From an uncultured Sutterella sp. (GTDB taxonomy: Bacteria > Pseudomonadota > Gammaproteobacteria > Burkholderiales > Burkholderiaceae_F): a DNA stretch of 44,466 bases. This document shows, in pieces, positions 8,932 through 17,729 of the stretch (its first letter is position 1; every line of letters starts with the position of its first letter). The translations under genes were made by a program, and so were the position numbers. Where the stretch lies: contig UQTE01000021.1 in NCBI GenBank assembly GCA_900543805.1, positions 1-44,466 of the forward strand, written 5' to 3'. The notes under the pieces are model-generated. The model saw nothing but the letters and a program-made list of their open reading frames with translations, did no database searches and was not told the origin of the DNA.

Positions 8932-9936
8932 ATGCCGGTCGACCAAAAAAACATCGAATCCTATCTGGAGGGCGCAACCCGCGCCGAGCGGTTTGATCCC
9001 TACTGGCTCGTGACGGGAAACGACGAGTTTCTCATGCTCGAGACCGGGGACAAGATCCGCGCCGCGGCCTTCGTCGCGGGACACACCGAGCGCATCGTGC
9101 TCGAGCTCGGCGCGAAGTCCGACTGGACGACGCTCGTCGAAGCGGTGACGAGCTACGGGATGTTCGACGACAAGAAGATCGTCGAGGTTCGCCTGACGGG
9201 GGCGCCGGGCCTCAAGGGCGGTCCCGTCCTCAAAGACCTTCTCTCGCGCGTCTACGACGGCGTATCGGTCGTCTTCTTCGTGCCGACCCCCGACTGGTCG
9301 AGCGCGAAGGCCGCCTGGTGGACGGAACTCAAGAAGCAGTCGACCGTGGTGGAATGCAACACGCCCGAGCGCCGAAACCTTCCCGCGTGGCTCGGAGCGC
9401 GCCTTGCGCGCCACGGACAGTCGGCCTCCCCCGACACGCTCGAAGCCTTCTCCGACCTCGTCGAAGGAAACCTCTTTGCGGCGCACCAGGAAGTCGAAAA
9501 GCTCGCGCTTCTCTACCCCGCGCGCGAACTCACGAAGGAAGAGGTCGAATCGGCCGTTCTCAACGCCTCGCACTTCGAGACGGCGGCGCTACTCTCGGCC
9601 ATCTGCACGGGCGAGCCCGCCCGCGCGGCCCGCATCGTCGACGCGCTCGAAGCGCAGGCGGAACCGCTCGTTCCGATCCTCACCTTTCTTTCCATGCAAA
9701 TCCGCACGCTCATCAAACTGCGAAGCGGGTATGATCGGAGGATCACATACGTCAAAGGCGTCTTTCCGACGCCGGAACTTCAGCGCGGCGCCAAGCGCCT
9801 CAGCGTAAAGCGTCTCTCCGCCGCGCTAGACGTCTGTGCCGACATCGACCGTCTGATCAAGGGCCTCCCCGTGCGGGACCGGGACTCCGACCCGTGGGTG
9901 GAATTGAAGAGCGTCGCGCTCTTTCTCGCCCGCTGA
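8932..9936 (+). CDS. holA: DNA polymerase III subunit delta
   Basis: The delta subunit of the clamp loader opens the beta clamp during DNA replication. N-terminal features (YWLVTGNDEFLMLETGDKIRAAA and the EAVTSYGMFDDKKIVEVRL-like strand) and the C-terminal helical domain (LSMQIRTLIKLRS, KRLSAALDVCADIDRLIKG) match bacterial HolA. It has the AAA+ fold without a functional Walker A, as usual. The length is 334 residues against 343 in E. coli. The start at 8932 gives the normal N-terminus; the frame is open upstream but that part overlaps lptE and is not HolA-like. It follows lptE by 131 bases and precedes proA. Confidence 0.93.
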   Translation: MPVDQKNIESYLEGATRAERFDPYWLVTGNDEFLMLETGDKIRAAAFVAGHTERIVLELGAKSDWTTLVEAVTSYGMFDDKKIVEVRLTGAPGLKGGPVLKDLLSRVYDGVSVVFFVPTPDWSSAKAAWWTELKKQSTVVECNTPERRNLPAWLGARLARHGQSASPDTLEAFSDLVEGNLFAAHQEVEKLALLYPARELTKEEVESAVLNASHFETAALLSAICTGEPARAARIVDALEAQAEPLVPILTFLSMQIRTLIKLRSGYDRRITYVKGVFPTPELQRGAKRLSVKRLSAALDVCADIDRLIKGLPVRDRDSDPWVELKSVALFLAR

Positions 9937-9993
9937 TCCGCGGCCTTTTCGACGCCCGTCTTTCGGGCGCCGCTTCACTCTTCGAGCACTGCC

Positions 9994-11265
9994 ATGACCA
10001 CCCCTCAGGAAATCGTCCGTCAACTCGCCGCGGCCGCGCGCACCGCTTCGCATGCGCTGGCCGCCAGCTCCACGGCCGCGCGCAACGAAGCGCTCACGCG
10101 GCTCGCCGACCGCATTGAACGGGACGCCGCGGAAATTCTGCGCGTCAACGCCCAGGACGTGGAAGCCGCGCGCATCGCCCGGCGCGACGAAGCCTTCCTC
10201 GACCGACTCGCCCTCACGGAAAAAACGATCGCCTCGATGGCGGCGGGTTGCCGTCAGATCGCAGCGCTGCCCGATCCGATCGGCCGCATGGAAAACCTCG
10301 TGCCCCAGCCTTCGGGCATCATCGTGGGCCGCATGAGCGTGCCGCTCGGCGTCCTTGCCATGATCTACGAAGCGCGCCCGAACGTGACGGTCGACGCGGC
10401 GGCGCTCGCCGTCAAGTCCGGAAACGCCATTCTGCTTCGCGGCGGCACGGAGGCCCTCGGAACGAATCTCCTCCTCGCCTCCTTCGTGCGCGACGCTCTC
10501 GCGGAAGCGAAGCTCCCGCCCGAGAGCGTGCAGATGCTCGAGAGCGGCGACCGCGAACTCGTGGGCGCCCTCATCCGCGCCAAGGGCGAGATCGACGTCC
10601 TCATTCCGCGCGGCGGCAAGAGCCTCATCGCCCGGCTCGCCGCGGAGGCGACCGTCCCGATGATCAAGCACCTCGAGGGGATCTGCCACACCTACGTGGA
10701 CGATCCGTGCGACCTCGAGATGGCCGTGCGCGTCACCGACAACGCCAAAACGCAGCGCTACGCCCCCTGCAACGCGACGGAAACGCTCCTCGTGCACCGC
10801 GGCGTCGCCTTTGATTTCCTCCCGGAAATCGCCCGGATCTTCCACGACAAGAACGTCGAAATGCGCTGCGACGGCCTTTCGCGCCGCATCGTCGAGGGCG
10901 CGGGCTTCTCCGCCATCGACGCGACCGAAGAGGACTGGGTGACCGAATACGGCGCCCCGATCATTTCGATCAAGACGGTCGAATCGCTCGACGAAGCGAT
11001 CCGATTCATCAACGAGCACGGCTCGCACCACACCGACGCGATCCTCACGACGGACCACCGTCATGCCGAACGCTTCCTGCGCGAAGTCGACTCCTCCTCC
11101 GTCATGGTCAACGCCTCGACGCGCTTTGCCGACGGGTTCGAGTACGGACTCGGCGCCGAAATCGGCATTTCGACCGATAAACTGCACGCCCGCGGTCCCG
11201 TGGGACTCGAAGGACTGACGAGCCGCAAGTTCATCGTCCTCGGTCACGGCGAAGGCCGCCGCTGA
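9994..11265 (+). CDS. proA: Gamma-glutamyl phosphate reductase (glutamate-5-semialdehyde dehydrogenase)
   Basis: This enzyme reduces gamma-glutamyl phosphate to glutamate 5-semialdehyde with NADPH, the second step of proline synthesis. It has the aldehyde-dehydrogenase fold. The catalytic Cys is residue 231 in [11 protein letters not shown]. Other ProA blocks are [44 protein letters not shown] and [25 protein letters not shown] (read in pieces). The length is 423 residues, normal. The gene lies 57 bases after holA. proC is 11 kb away on the other strand; proB is not in the window. Confidence 0.97.
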   Translation: MTTPQEIVRQLAAAARTASHALAASSTAARNEALTRLADRIERDAAEILRVNAQDVEAARIARRDEAFLDRLALTEKTIASMAAGCRQIAALPDPIGRMENLVPQPSGIIVGRMSVPLGVLAMIYEARPNVTVDAAALAVKSGNAILLRGGTEALGTNLLLASFVRDALAEAKLPPESVQMLESGDRELVGALIRAKGEIDVLIPRGGKSLIARLAAEATVPMIKHLEGICHTYVDDPCDLEMAVRVTDNAKTQRYAPCNATETLLVHRGVAFDFLPEIARIFHDKNVEMRCDGLSRRIVEGAGFSAIDATEEDWVTEYGAPIISIKTVESLDEAIRFINEHGSHHTDAILTTDHRHAERFLREVDSSSVMVNASTRFADGFEYGLGAEIGISTDKLHARGPVGLEGLTSRKFIVLGHGEGRR

Positions 11266-11289
11266 TTCTTTTATCTTTCTTCTTCTGAC

Positions 11290-12486
11290 ATGGCCCTTTC
11301 CTACTACGCCGTCTCGCCTTACGGCCTTGAAACGCTGCTTGCCGACGAACTGCACCATCTCGGCGCCCAACGCATCCATCCGCAAAAGGGAGGTGTCCTC
11401 TTCGAGGGCGACGCCGCCCTCGGCATGGCCGCCTGTCTTCACTCGCGCCTTGCGAGCCGCATTCTCCTGCGCGTCGCGCACGGGAAGTACTGGGACAGCC
11501 GCGACATCTACAAAATGGCGCTCGAGACGCCGTGGGAGAAGTGGTTCGGTCCCGACCACACTATCCGCGTGTCGGCGAACGCCCAGCGCTGCCCTCTGGA
11601 GAGCATCGACTTCGCGGTGCTGCGCATCAAGGACGCGGTCTGCGACCGCTTCCGCGAAATGGCGGGACGCCGTCCGAGCGTCGAGCGGCACTCGCCCGAC
11701 GTGCGAATCGCCGCCTTTCTCACCTACGACACGGTGACCTTCTATCTGGATCTCGCGGGCGAAGCCCTCTTCAAGCGCGGCTGGCGCCTCACGCACGGCG
11801 AAGCGCCCCTGAAGGAAAACCTTGCCGCGGGGCTTCTCATGCTCTCGGGCTGGACTCCTGAAAAGCCCCTGATCGATCCCTTCTGCGGGTCGGGCACGAT
11901 CGCGATCGAAGCCGCGCACATGGCCCTCAACGTTCCGCCGGGACTCAACCGCCGCTTTGCGTTTGAAAAACTCACGGGCTTCGGCGGAGACCTTTGGGAC
12001 GAAATGCTCGAAGACGCCCGTGCGGGCGTCAACCGCCACGCCAAGGTGACGCTTCGCGCCTCCGACATCTCGTCGCTCGTCGTGGAAAAGGCCGAGGAAA
12101 ACGCGCGCCGCGCGGGGCTCGAGGCTCTTCTTGCCGACGGACGCCTCACGTTCACGCAGGGCGACGCCCGCGAAGCGGCGCCCGAAGAGGGTCTTGCCCC
12201 GGGGCTCGTCATCGCGAATCCCCCCTACGGCGAACAGTCGAATCCGAAGAGCGCGTCGATCCGCTCGATGATGAAGGACGTCGCGGACCGCCTCAAGGCC
12301 GTCTTCCCGGGTTGGACCGCCTGGCTTCTCACCTCCGACCGCGAGCTTCCGCGCCAGATGCGCCTGAAGGAAAGCCGCAAGATCGTGCTCTTCAACGGGC
12401 CGCTCGAATGCCGCTTCTTCCGCTTCGACATGGTGGCGGGAAGCAACCGCGGCAAGCCCGTCGACAAAGCCAAGACGGAAGGCTGA
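11290..12486 (+). CDS. rlmL: THUMP-domain 23S rRNA guanine-N2 methyltransferase (RlmL N-terminal-half type)
   Basis: This SAM-dependent RNA methyltransferase probably makes m2G in 23S rRNA. The N-terminal ferredoxin-like/THUMP region (SYYAVSPYGLETLLADEL, FEGDAALGMAACLHSRLASRILL in part) leads to the Rossmann domain. There the SAM-binding motif is LIDPFCGSGTIAIEAAHMA (about residues 196-214) and the catalytic motif is NPPYGEQ. The length is 398 residues. It corresponds to the RlmL half of E. coli RlmKL; the RlmK half is absent, as in many betaproteobacteria. It follows proA by 24 bases, so co-transcription is likely, and a terminator follows. Target position is inferred from family only. Confidence 0.85.
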   Translation: MALSYYAVSPYGLETLLADELHHLGAQRIHPQKGGVLFEGDAALGMAACLHSRLASRILLRVAHGKYWDSRDIYKMALETPWEKWFGPDHTIRVSANAQRCPLESIDFAVLRIKDAVCDRFREMAGRRPSVERHSPDVRIAAFLTYDTVTFYLDLAGEALFKRGWRLTHGEAPLKENLAAGLLMLSGWTPEKPLIDPFCGSGTIAIEAAHMALNVPPGLNRRFAFEKLTGFGGDLWDEMLEDARAGVNRHAKVTLRASDISSLVVEKAEENARRAGLEALLADGRLTFTQGDAREAAPEEGLAPGLVIANPPYGEQSNPKSASIRSMMKDVADRLKAVFPGWTAWLLTSDRELPRQMRLKESRKIVLFNGPLECRFFRFDMVAGSNRGKPVDKAKTEG

Positions 12487-12511
12487 TCGAGTCCGCTTCT
12501 GAAAAATTCGA

Positions 12512-12545
12512 GGGCGGCGTCCCGATGGGGCGTCGCCCTTCTTTT
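12512..12545 (+). terminator. Rho-independent terminator after the lptE-holA-proA-rlmL genes
   Basis: GGGCGGCGTCCC (12512-12523) pairs with GGGGCGTCGCCC (12527-12538) with two wobble pairs and a 3-base loop, followed by TTCTTTT. The next gene is convergent. Confidence 0.85.
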
Positions 12546-12564
12546 GCGCCCCGTTCAGGGCCGA

Positions 12565-12921
12565 TCATTTCGCGCGCTCGAGGACCCGCTCGGCGCCGTC
12601 GGCGCTGCGAAGCCTGAGCACCTCGCCCGATTCGAGCACCGTCCACTCGTCGCGGTACTCGATCGTTTGACCGTTTCCGATGCTCTTTCCTTCGAGAATC
12701 AGACGGTCCCCTTCGCGCTTCCAGCGCTCGGTCGTAAGCGTCGCCATGTTGACGGAGGAGGCGCCGCCGTCCGCCTCGAGGCGAAACCCCTGCACTTTGC
12801 CCGGCATCCCCGGAATCGGTTCGACCCAGGTGCCCGCCACGGGGTCGGACGGGGTCGTGCAAGCCGAGATAAGCAAGGCGGCGCAAAGGGCGCCCGAAGC
12901 GAAGAGAGGAAAGCGCGGCAT
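12565..12921 (-). CDS. Small lipocalin-like lipoprotein
   Basis: This is a 118-residue predicted lipoprotein. The signal sequence ends in the lipobox LISAC with Cys about 21 residues from the start. The body is a compact beta-rich domain: GTWVEPIPGMPGKVQGF, GGASSVNMATLTTERW, RLILEGKSIGNGQ. That pattern resembles the small lipocalin-like lipoproteins of gut and oral Gram-negatives. The ATG at 12921 is chosen because AAGGAA lies 6 bases upstream; the frame is open beyond it without signal-peptide features. It lies alone between the rlmL terminator and rplS. The ligand and function are unknown, and the family assignment rests on remembered motif similarity. Confidence 0.7.
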   Translation of the reverse strand: MPRFPLFASGALCAALLISACTTPSDPVAGTWVEPIPGMPGKVQGFRLEADGGASSVNMATLTTERWKREGDRLILEGKSIGNGQTIEYRDEWTVLESGEVLRLRSADGAERVLERAK

Positions 12922-13021
12922 GAAAGTTCCTTTCGGGAGAGCGGTGTCAAAATGCCCATCCACTCTCGCCGATTTTGCACGGGAAAGCAAGGGTCTTCGG
13001 GCTGCATGAAAACGGCGGAAA

Positions 13022-13071
13022 CAAAAAACCCGCTTTCTCTCCGGAAGTCCAGAGGGAAAACGGGCTTTCTG
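13022..13071 (-). terminator. Rho-independent terminator of the rpsP-rimM-trmD-rplS operon
   Basis: Read on the minus strand, CCCGTTTTCCCTCT pairs with AGAGAAAGCGGG across a short loop and is followed by TTTTTTGTTT. It begins 22 bases after the rplS stop. Confidence 0.85.
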
Positions 13072-13092
13072 TCGGCTTCGCCAAGACGCGGA

Positions 13093-13464
13093 TTAGGCGT
13101 CCTTGCGAACGAGGCGTTCCTTGATGCGGGCGGCCTTGCCGGAGCGGTTGCGCAGGTAGTAGAGCTTGGCGCGGCGGACGTCGCCGTGGCGCTTCACTTC
13201 AATGCTGGCAACCGTCGGGGAGTAGAGCTGGAACGTACGTTCCACGCCTTCACCCGAGGAGATCTTGCGAACGATGAAGGAGGAGTTGAGACCGCGGTTG
13301 CGACGGGCGATCACGACGCCTTCAAAGGCCTGGACGCGCTTGCGCGAGCCTTCCACGACGTTGACGTTCACGACGACCGTGTCGCCGGCGCGAAAGTCGG
13401 GGATGACCTTGTCACCCGTGAGACGGGCGATTTCTTCCTGTTCGAGAATCTTGATGAGATCCAT
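13093..13464 (-). CDS. rplS: Ribosomal protein L19
   Basis: This large-subunit ribosomal protein sits at the subunit interface. It has the typical sequence blocks [55 protein letters not shown] and [19 protein letters not shown] (in pieces). The length is 123 residues, slightly above the E. coli protein (115). It is last in the conserved rpsP-rimM-trmD-rplS operon, 74 bases after trmD, and a strong terminator follows. Confidence 0.98.
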   Translation of the reverse strand: MDLIKILEQEEIARLTGDKVIPDFRAGDTVVVNVNVVEGSRKRVQAFEGVVIARRNRGLNSSFIVRKISSGEGVERTFQLYSPTVASIEVKRHGDVRRAKLYYLRNRSGKAARIKERLVRKDA

Positions 13465-13538
13465 TTATAAACTCCGTACCATCGTCATGCGGCCTGATTT
13501 GAGGGACCAAAGCCCGCCGCCGAGAGGATGGAAAATTT

Positions 13539-14291
13539 TTAAGACAAAACGATCTTCGGGTCGAGTCGTCGCAGATAGGCCTTGTCGGCTTTGCTCAGAA
13601 GACCGGAAGAATTCGCGATTTTAATCAAGTCGGGACGGGTTTGCAAGGTAAAACGCAGACTTTCTTCCCGACTCCAGCGCGCGATGTTGGCGTGGTGCCC
13701 CGAAAGCAGGACTTCCGGCACTCCCTCGCCCCGCCACACTTCGGGACGCGTGTAGTGCGGCGCGTCGAGAAGCCCCGTCGCGAAGGATTCGTCGAGGCTC
13801 GAGAGGTCCTTGATCGCGCCCGGAAGCTGCCGCACGACCGCGTCCATGAGGGCGGCCGCGGCGAGTTCCCCGCCCGAGAGGACGAAGTCGCCGAGACTGA
13901 TCACTTCGTCGACGTAGCGGTTCAGAAAGCGCTCGTCGATCCCCTCGTAGCGCCCGCAGATGAGGACCACGTCCTCGCCCGAGGCCACGAATTCGCGCAC
14001 GCGGCGGTCGTCGAGCTTGCGCCCGTTCGGCGCGAAGCTCACGACGCGCCCGCGGTTCCCTGCGGCGCGGATCGCGTCCACCGTCTGCGCGAGGGGTTCG
14101 GCCATGAGGATCATGCCGGGGCCGCCCCCGAAGGGACGGTCGTCGACCGTGCGGTGGAGATCCTCCGTCACGTCGCGGGGATTCCAGGTCTGAAGCGACC
14201 AGAGCCCGCGCTGACGCGCGCGCGCCGTGATGCCGCAGTCGGTGAGCGAGCGGAAGAATTCGGGGAAAAGCGTGACGACGTCAAAACGCAT
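13539..14291 (-). CDS. trmD: tRNA (guanine-N1-)-methyltransferase
   Basis: This enzyme methylates G37 of tRNAs reading CNN codons and prevents frameshifting. It is a SPOUT-class enzyme with the trefoil knot. It starts MRFDVVTLFPEFF. Characteristic blocks are DRPFGGGPGMILMAEPL, LICGRYEGIDERF, DEVISLGDFVLSGGELAA and APHYTRPEVWRGEGVPEVLLSGHH (read in parts). The length is 250 residues. The ATG at 14291 is the family start, 11 bases after the rimM stop. The frame is open further upstream, but only across rimM in another frame. Confidence 0.97.
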   Translation of the reverse strand: MRFDVVTLFPEFFRSLTDCGITARARQRGLWSLQTWNPRDVTEDLHRTVDDRPFGGGPGMILMAEPLAQTVDAIRAAGNRGRVVSFAPNGRKLDDRRVREFVASGEDVVLICGRYEGIDERFLNRYVDEVISLGDFVLSGGELAAAALMDAVVRQLPGAIKDLSSLDESFATGLLDAPHYTRPEVWRGEGVPEVLLSGHHANIARWSREESLRFTLQTRPDLIKIANSSGLLSKADKAYLRRLDPKIVLS

Positions 14292-14302
14292 GACCGTCCC
14301 CT

Positions 14303-14830
14303 TCAGCGCCACTCGGGATCCCAGTCGACCGTGACGCGCTTGGCGTCGACGTCGATTTCGAGGATGTATACGTCGGGCACGTTCGGAACGAGGAAGGACG
14401 CGCGCTTGCCGTCGGGGCGCTCCCAGCCGATCGAGAAGATGTCCTGCACGCCGTTCGTGCCGATCCCCTCGATTTTGCCGAGCGTCACGCCCTCGCGGTT
14501 GACGACTTCGCAGCCGACGAGGTCGACCGCCCAGACGGCGTCTTCGCCCGCGTCGGGAAAGTCTTCGCGACGAACGGCCACCTGGCCGCGCAGCGCGTCG
14601 GCCGCTTCCTTGCTGTCGCAACCCTCCCACTGCGCGATGAAGCCCGTGCCGTGGGGACGGCAGGCCTTGACGCGAACGGGCATGACTTCGCCCGTCGGAC
14701 GGATCAGAAACCAGTTCTTCGCGGCGAGGAGCACTTCCCCCGTTTCGGTCGGGAAGACGCGCAGCCATCCGCGCACGCCGTAGGCGCCGCCCGTGCGTCC
14801 GAGGACGACGAGATCGTTCGTGTTTTCCAT
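14303..14830 (-). CDS. rimM: 16S rRNA processing / 30S maturation factor RimM
   Basis: RimM binds ribosomal protein S19 and assists 30S head assembly. The N-terminal beta-barrel domain has LVVLGRTGGAYGVRGWLRVFP (in parts). The C-terminal PRC-barrel domain has VWAVDLVGCEVVNREGVTLGKIEGI and FLVPNVPDVYILEIDVDAKRVTVDWD (in parts). The length is 175 residues, as expected. The ATG at 14830 is chosen by homology; the frame is open to 14941 without a RimM-like N-terminus. Only a weak purine stretch (TGGGG) precedes it. It lies 212 bases after rpsP, an unusually wide gap for this operon. Confidence 0.95.
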   Translation of the reverse strand: MENTNDLVVLGRTGGAYGVRGWLRVFPTETGEVLLAAKNWFLIRPTGEVMPVRVKACRPHGTGFIAQWEGCDSKEAADALRGQVAVRREDFPDAGEDAVWAVDLVGCEVVNREGVTLGKIEGIGTNGVQDIFSIGWERPDGKRASFLVPNVPDVYILEIDVDAKRVTVDWDPEWR

Positions 14831-15042
14831 GCAAAACCCCAAAAATTGATGCGCAAACAAAAACCCCGCAGTCTCAGGCGTAGATACCGGGTCTGACAAC
14901 GCGCGGTGAACGGATCCGATGTGCTTGGACACGAGAGGCACGACCGTTCGGGCGGACTGTCGACCCGCACTTGAGGGATGCGGGGCTTGCCGTACCGTTT
15001 TTAGACGCCGGGCACGGTGTCGGCGTTCGATTCGTCAGGGAA

Positions 15043-15294
15043 TCAGGCGGCGGTCTTCTTGAATTCCTTCACGAGACGGGCGACCGTATCGGAGAGCTGA
15101 GCGCCCTGGCTCTGCCAGTAGGCGAGACGTTCCGTGCAAAGCGAGAGACGGACGGCCTGACCCGAAGCCATCGGGTTGTAGTAGCCGATGCGTTCGATGA
15201 AACGGCCGTCGCGACGGCAGCGGCTGTCGCAAACGTTGATGGAGTAGAAGGGGCGCTTCTTGGAGCCGCCGCGGGCGAGACGAACGATAACCAT
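15043..15294 (-). CDS. rpsP: Ribosomal protein S16
   Basis: This small-subunit ribosomal protein is first in the rpsP-rimM-trmD-rplS operon. It starts [17 protein letters not shown] and contains [16 protein letters not shown], both diagnostic for S16. The length is 83 residues, as in E. coli. The promoter should lie in the 141 bases between it and etfA; no convincing hexamer pair was seen there. It is followed by a 212-bp gap before rimM that contains no visible gene. Confidence 0.98.
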   Translation of the reverse strand: MVIVRLARGGSKKRPFYSINVCDSRCRRDGRFIERIGYYNPMASGQAVRLSLCTERLAYWQSQGAQLSDTVARLVKEFKKTAA

Positions 15295-15398
15295 TCGGTG
15301 TACCTCTAAAACGTAAATGGTTGAGAGAAAAAAGAAATCAGGCCCCCGTCACGAGGAGCCCGACATCAAAAATTCGGAAACGCGATTTTAGCGGAGTT

Positions 15399-15433
15399 CG
15401 GGGCTTCCTGCAAGGAGAAAGCCCCGATTTTTT
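15399..15433 (+). terminator. Plus-facing terminator-like hairpin between rpsP and etfA
   Basis: CGGGGCTT (15399-15406) pairs with AAGCCCCG (15419-15426) and is followed by TTTTTT on the plus strand. Both flanking genes are on the minus strand and the minus-strand downstream side has no T-run. As read, it would stop antisense transcription into etfA, or act as a weak barrier between etfA and rpsP. Confidence 0.55.
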
Positions 15434-15435
15434 CA

Positions 15436-16362
15436 TCAAAGCTTTTCTTTGAGCGCGTCAAGCGTCGCGGCGCCGTCGGCGACAAGACCGTAGTCGCAGA
15501 TTTCAAAGATCGGAGCTTCGGGGTCGTTGTTGACGGCGACGATCACCTTGGCGTCCTTGATGCCGGCCGTGTGCTGGATGGCGCCCGAAAGGCCCACGCC
15601 GATGTAGAGATCGGGCGCCACGATCTTGCCCGTCTGGCCGATCTGCCAGTCGTTCGGGCAGAGCCCCATGTCGACCGCCGTGCGGGTCGCGCCCACGGCG
15701 GCCCCCAACTTGTCGGCGAGCGCCGTGAGCTTTCCGAAGCCCGTTTCGTCGAGAAGGCCGCAGCCCCCGGCGAGGACCACGCGGGCGCTCACGAGTTCGG
15801 GACGGTCCGACTTCGTTTCGCTAAACGACACGAAGCGGCTCTTCGTTTCGACGGCGGGCGCGTCGACTTCTTCGACGAGAGCGGGCTCCTGTTCGCCTGC
15901 GGCCGCGAAGGCCGTCCCGCGAACGGTCGCGACGACGACGGGTTCGTCCACTTCGACGGTGGCGAGAATCGAGCCCGCGTACATGCCGCGCACGAAGGTC
16001 TTCGGACCCTTGACGGCGAGGATTTCGGAAACGGGGCTCACGTCCATGAGCGCGGCTACGCGCGGCATGACGGTCTTCCCGAGGGCGCCCGTCACGAAGA
16101 GGATGTGGTCATAGCCCTTCCCTTCGCGCACGACGATCTCGGCGATCGCTTCGGGCGACTCCTGCGCAAACTGGGGATTGTCGGCGAAATAGGCGGTGCG
16201 CACGCCCGCGATCTTCGCGGCCTCTTCCGCAATCGAGCGGCAGTCGTTGCCGAGAACGAGAACGTCGACGGGGCCGCCCATTTCGAGGGCTGCCGTCACG
16301 ACCTGCGCGGTGACGGGCTTGAGGTTGCGGTTGTTGTGTTCGGCAATGAGCAAAACGGTCAT
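15436..16362 (-). CDS. etfA: Electron transfer flavoprotein subunit alpha
   Basis: The alpha subunit of the heterodimeric ETF carries FAD and passes electrons from soluble flavin dehydrogenases. The N-terminal half starts [11 protein letters not shown]. The C-terminal FAD domain contains [59 protein letters not shown] and [19 protein letters not shown] (all typical). The length is 308 residues. It lies 10 bases after etfB, so the two are an operon. No acyl-CoA dehydrogenase or ETF-quinone oxidoreductase gene is adjacent, so its electron donor is not indicated by context. Confidence 0.97.
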   Translation of the reverse strand: MTVLLIAEHNNRNLKPVTAQVVTAALEMGGPVDVLVLGNDCRSIAEEAAKIAGVRTAYFADNPQFAQESPEAIAEIVVREGKGYDHILFVTGALGKTVMPRVAALMDVSPVSEILAVKGPKTFVRGMYAGSILATVEVDEPVVVATVRGTAFAAAGEQEPALVEEVDAPAVETKSRFVSFSETKSDRPELVSARVVLAGGCGLLDETGFGKLTALADKLGAAVGATRTAVDMGLCPNDWQIGQTGKIVAPDLYIGVGLSGAIQHTAGIKDAKVIVAVNNDPEAPIFEICDYGLVADGAATLDALKEKL

Positions 16363-16372
16363 TCTTCTCTCC

Positions 16373-17122
16373 TCACAGCACCTGCGCGGTGTTCTTCAGA
16401 ATGTCGACGAGCTCGTCGACGCTCGAGACCATGCGGCCTTCGCGCTTCGTGACGGGCATCTCGACGCCGAGAAGCTTCACGCGGGGCTTGGCGTCGATGC
16501 CGAGCGAGGCGAAGTCGATCTGTTCGACGGGCTTCTTGCGGGCGCGCGCCATCGAGGGAAGCGTCACGTAGCGGGGTTCGGCCAGACGCAGGTCGCTCGT
16601 GACGACCGCGGGCTTCTCGAGGGCGACCATCTGCGTGCCGCCGTCCGTTTCGCGCGTGACCTCAAAGCCCGCGTCGGTGACTTCGATCTTGCAGGCGAAG
16701 GTCGCAAGCGAGGTTCCGGCGAGCGCCGCGAGCATCTGCCCGGTTTGACAGGCGTCGTCGTCGATCGCCTGCTTGCCGAGGAGCACGAGGTCGGGCGACT
16801 CCTTCTCGCAGATCTTCGAGAGCACCTTCGCGACGGCGAGAGGCTCGAGCTTTTCATCGGTGAGGACGTGAATGGAGCGGTCCGCGCCGATCGCCATCGC
16901 AAAGCGCAGCGTGTCGACGCTCTTCAAGGGCCCCACGGTCACGGCGACGACTTCGTCGGCCTTGCCGGCCTCGCGAAGACGAACGGCCTCTTCCACGGCG
17001 ATTTCGTCAAAGGGATTGATCGCCATCTTGGCGATCTTGGTGTCGACGTCCGAATGGTCGGGAAGCGGGCGGACCTTCACTTTGGCGTCCACCACGCGTT
17101 TGACAGCCACAAGGATTTTCAT
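16373..17122 (-). CDS. etfB: Electron transfer flavoprotein subunit beta
   Basis: The beta subunit of ETF binds AMP (or a second FAD in bifurcating types). It starts MKILVAVKRVVDAKVKVRP. Other blocks are INPFDEIAVEEAVRLREAG, VTVGPLKSVDTLRFAMAIGAD (in part), LVLLGKQAIDDDACQTGQML and the C-terminal MARARKKPVEQID. This pattern is the classical housekeeping ETF, not the bifurcating FixA type. The length is 249 residues. The ATG at 17122 is the family start. It is upstream of etfA in the same operon, with a TATAAT at 17209-17214 in its leader. Confidence 0.97.
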   Translation of the reverse strand: MKILVAVKRVVDAKVKVRPLPDHSDVDTKIAKMAINPFDEIAVEEAVRLREAGKADEVVAVTVGPLKSVDTLRFAMAIGADRSIHVLTDEKLEPLAVAKVLSKICEKESPDLVLLGKQAIDDDACQTGQMLAALAGTSLATFACKIEVTDAGFEVTRETDGGTQMVALEKPAVVTSDLRLAEPRYVTLPSMARARKKPVEQIDFASLGIDAKPRVKLLGVEMPVTKREGRMVSSVDELVDILKNTAQVL

Positions 17123-17208
17123 AACTAACAGCCTAAAATTGATGATCCGTCGGAGGGTTTGCTTCCAAAGCGAACGCGTCCCCGCGTCGAATCGAAAAAT
17201 GCGCAAGC

Positions 17209-17236
17209 ATTATACAGAGCGGCAGTCCGGATTAAA
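17209..17236 (-). promoter_or_regulatory. Candidate promoter of etfB-etfA
   Basis: A consensus -10 TATAAT (minus strand, 17209-17214) has a weak -35 TTTAAT (17231-17236) at 16-base spacing, 87 bases upstream of etfB. Confidence 0.5.
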
Positions 17237-17281
17237 GCCGTACAAAAGATGCATTTTTGTAAGGAAACTCCTCCTTTCGGT

Positions 17282-17728
17282 TTACCCCAAAGTACCGAAC
17301 CAAAGCGCTGTCAGAAGGAGATACCGCAGAAATTTCCCGACGCCTATAAAGAGGGCGCAAAGAAGAAACGGATGCCGCAGCCAGCCCGACGCGACGGGCA
17401 GGAAATCCCCCACGACGGGCAGCCAGGAAAAGAGAAGAAGCCAAACGCCGCGGCGCTTGGCAAGCGAAAGAATTTTCTCCGCCTTGGGGTGCCCCTGCAG
17501 GGAGGATTTTTCGGGAAAAAAGCGCCCGATCGCCCAGCCCGTGAGGCTTCCGAGGGTGTTCCCCGCAGTGGCCACGAGAAGGGCCGGCCAGGCGCCCTCC
17601 CAGGTGTTGCGGGAAGCGACGATGCCGAGGAGCACCGCTTCGGACCCGCCCGGAAAGAGCGTGGACGAAATGAAGGCGCTCGCAAAGAGCGCCCAGAGGG
17701 CGCTCTCCGTGGCCAGCCACTCCCACAT
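17282..17728 (-). CDS. YqaA/DedA-like inner membrane protein
   Basis: This is a 148-residue polytopic membrane protein of the SNARE-associated/DedA superfamily, YqaA type. Known DedA members include lipid scramblases. Seen: hydrophobic segments around residues 8-35, 47-68, 94-115 and 120-145. Family motifs include SSTLFPGGSEAVLLG, AGNTLGSLTGWAIGRF and PVVGDFLPVASG. Start: its ATG at 17728 lies one base after the ugpC stop, so translation is probably coupled. In E. coli the gene following ugpC is ugpQ (glycerophosphodiester phosphodiesterase); here this membrane gene has that place. A role in phospholipid-derived glycerophosphate use is inference from position. Confidence 0.85.
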   Translation of the reverse strand: MWEWLATESALWALFASAFISSTLFPGGSEAVLLGIVASRNTWEGAWPALLVATAGNTLGSLTGWAIGRFFPEKSSLQGHPKAEKILSLAKRRGVWLLLFSWLPVVGDFLPVASGWLRHPFLLCALFIGVGKFLRYLLLTALWFGTLG

Positions 17729-17729
17729 G

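Noticed and set aside
12699..13009. Extra open frames around the small lipoprotein gene
   Set aside because: They are shadows in other frames; only the frame with the lipobox has a signal peptide and ribosome-binding site.
14831..15042. Possible small gene or RNA between rimM and rpsP
   Set aside because: The 212-base gap shows only weak stems and no open frame with a start signal.
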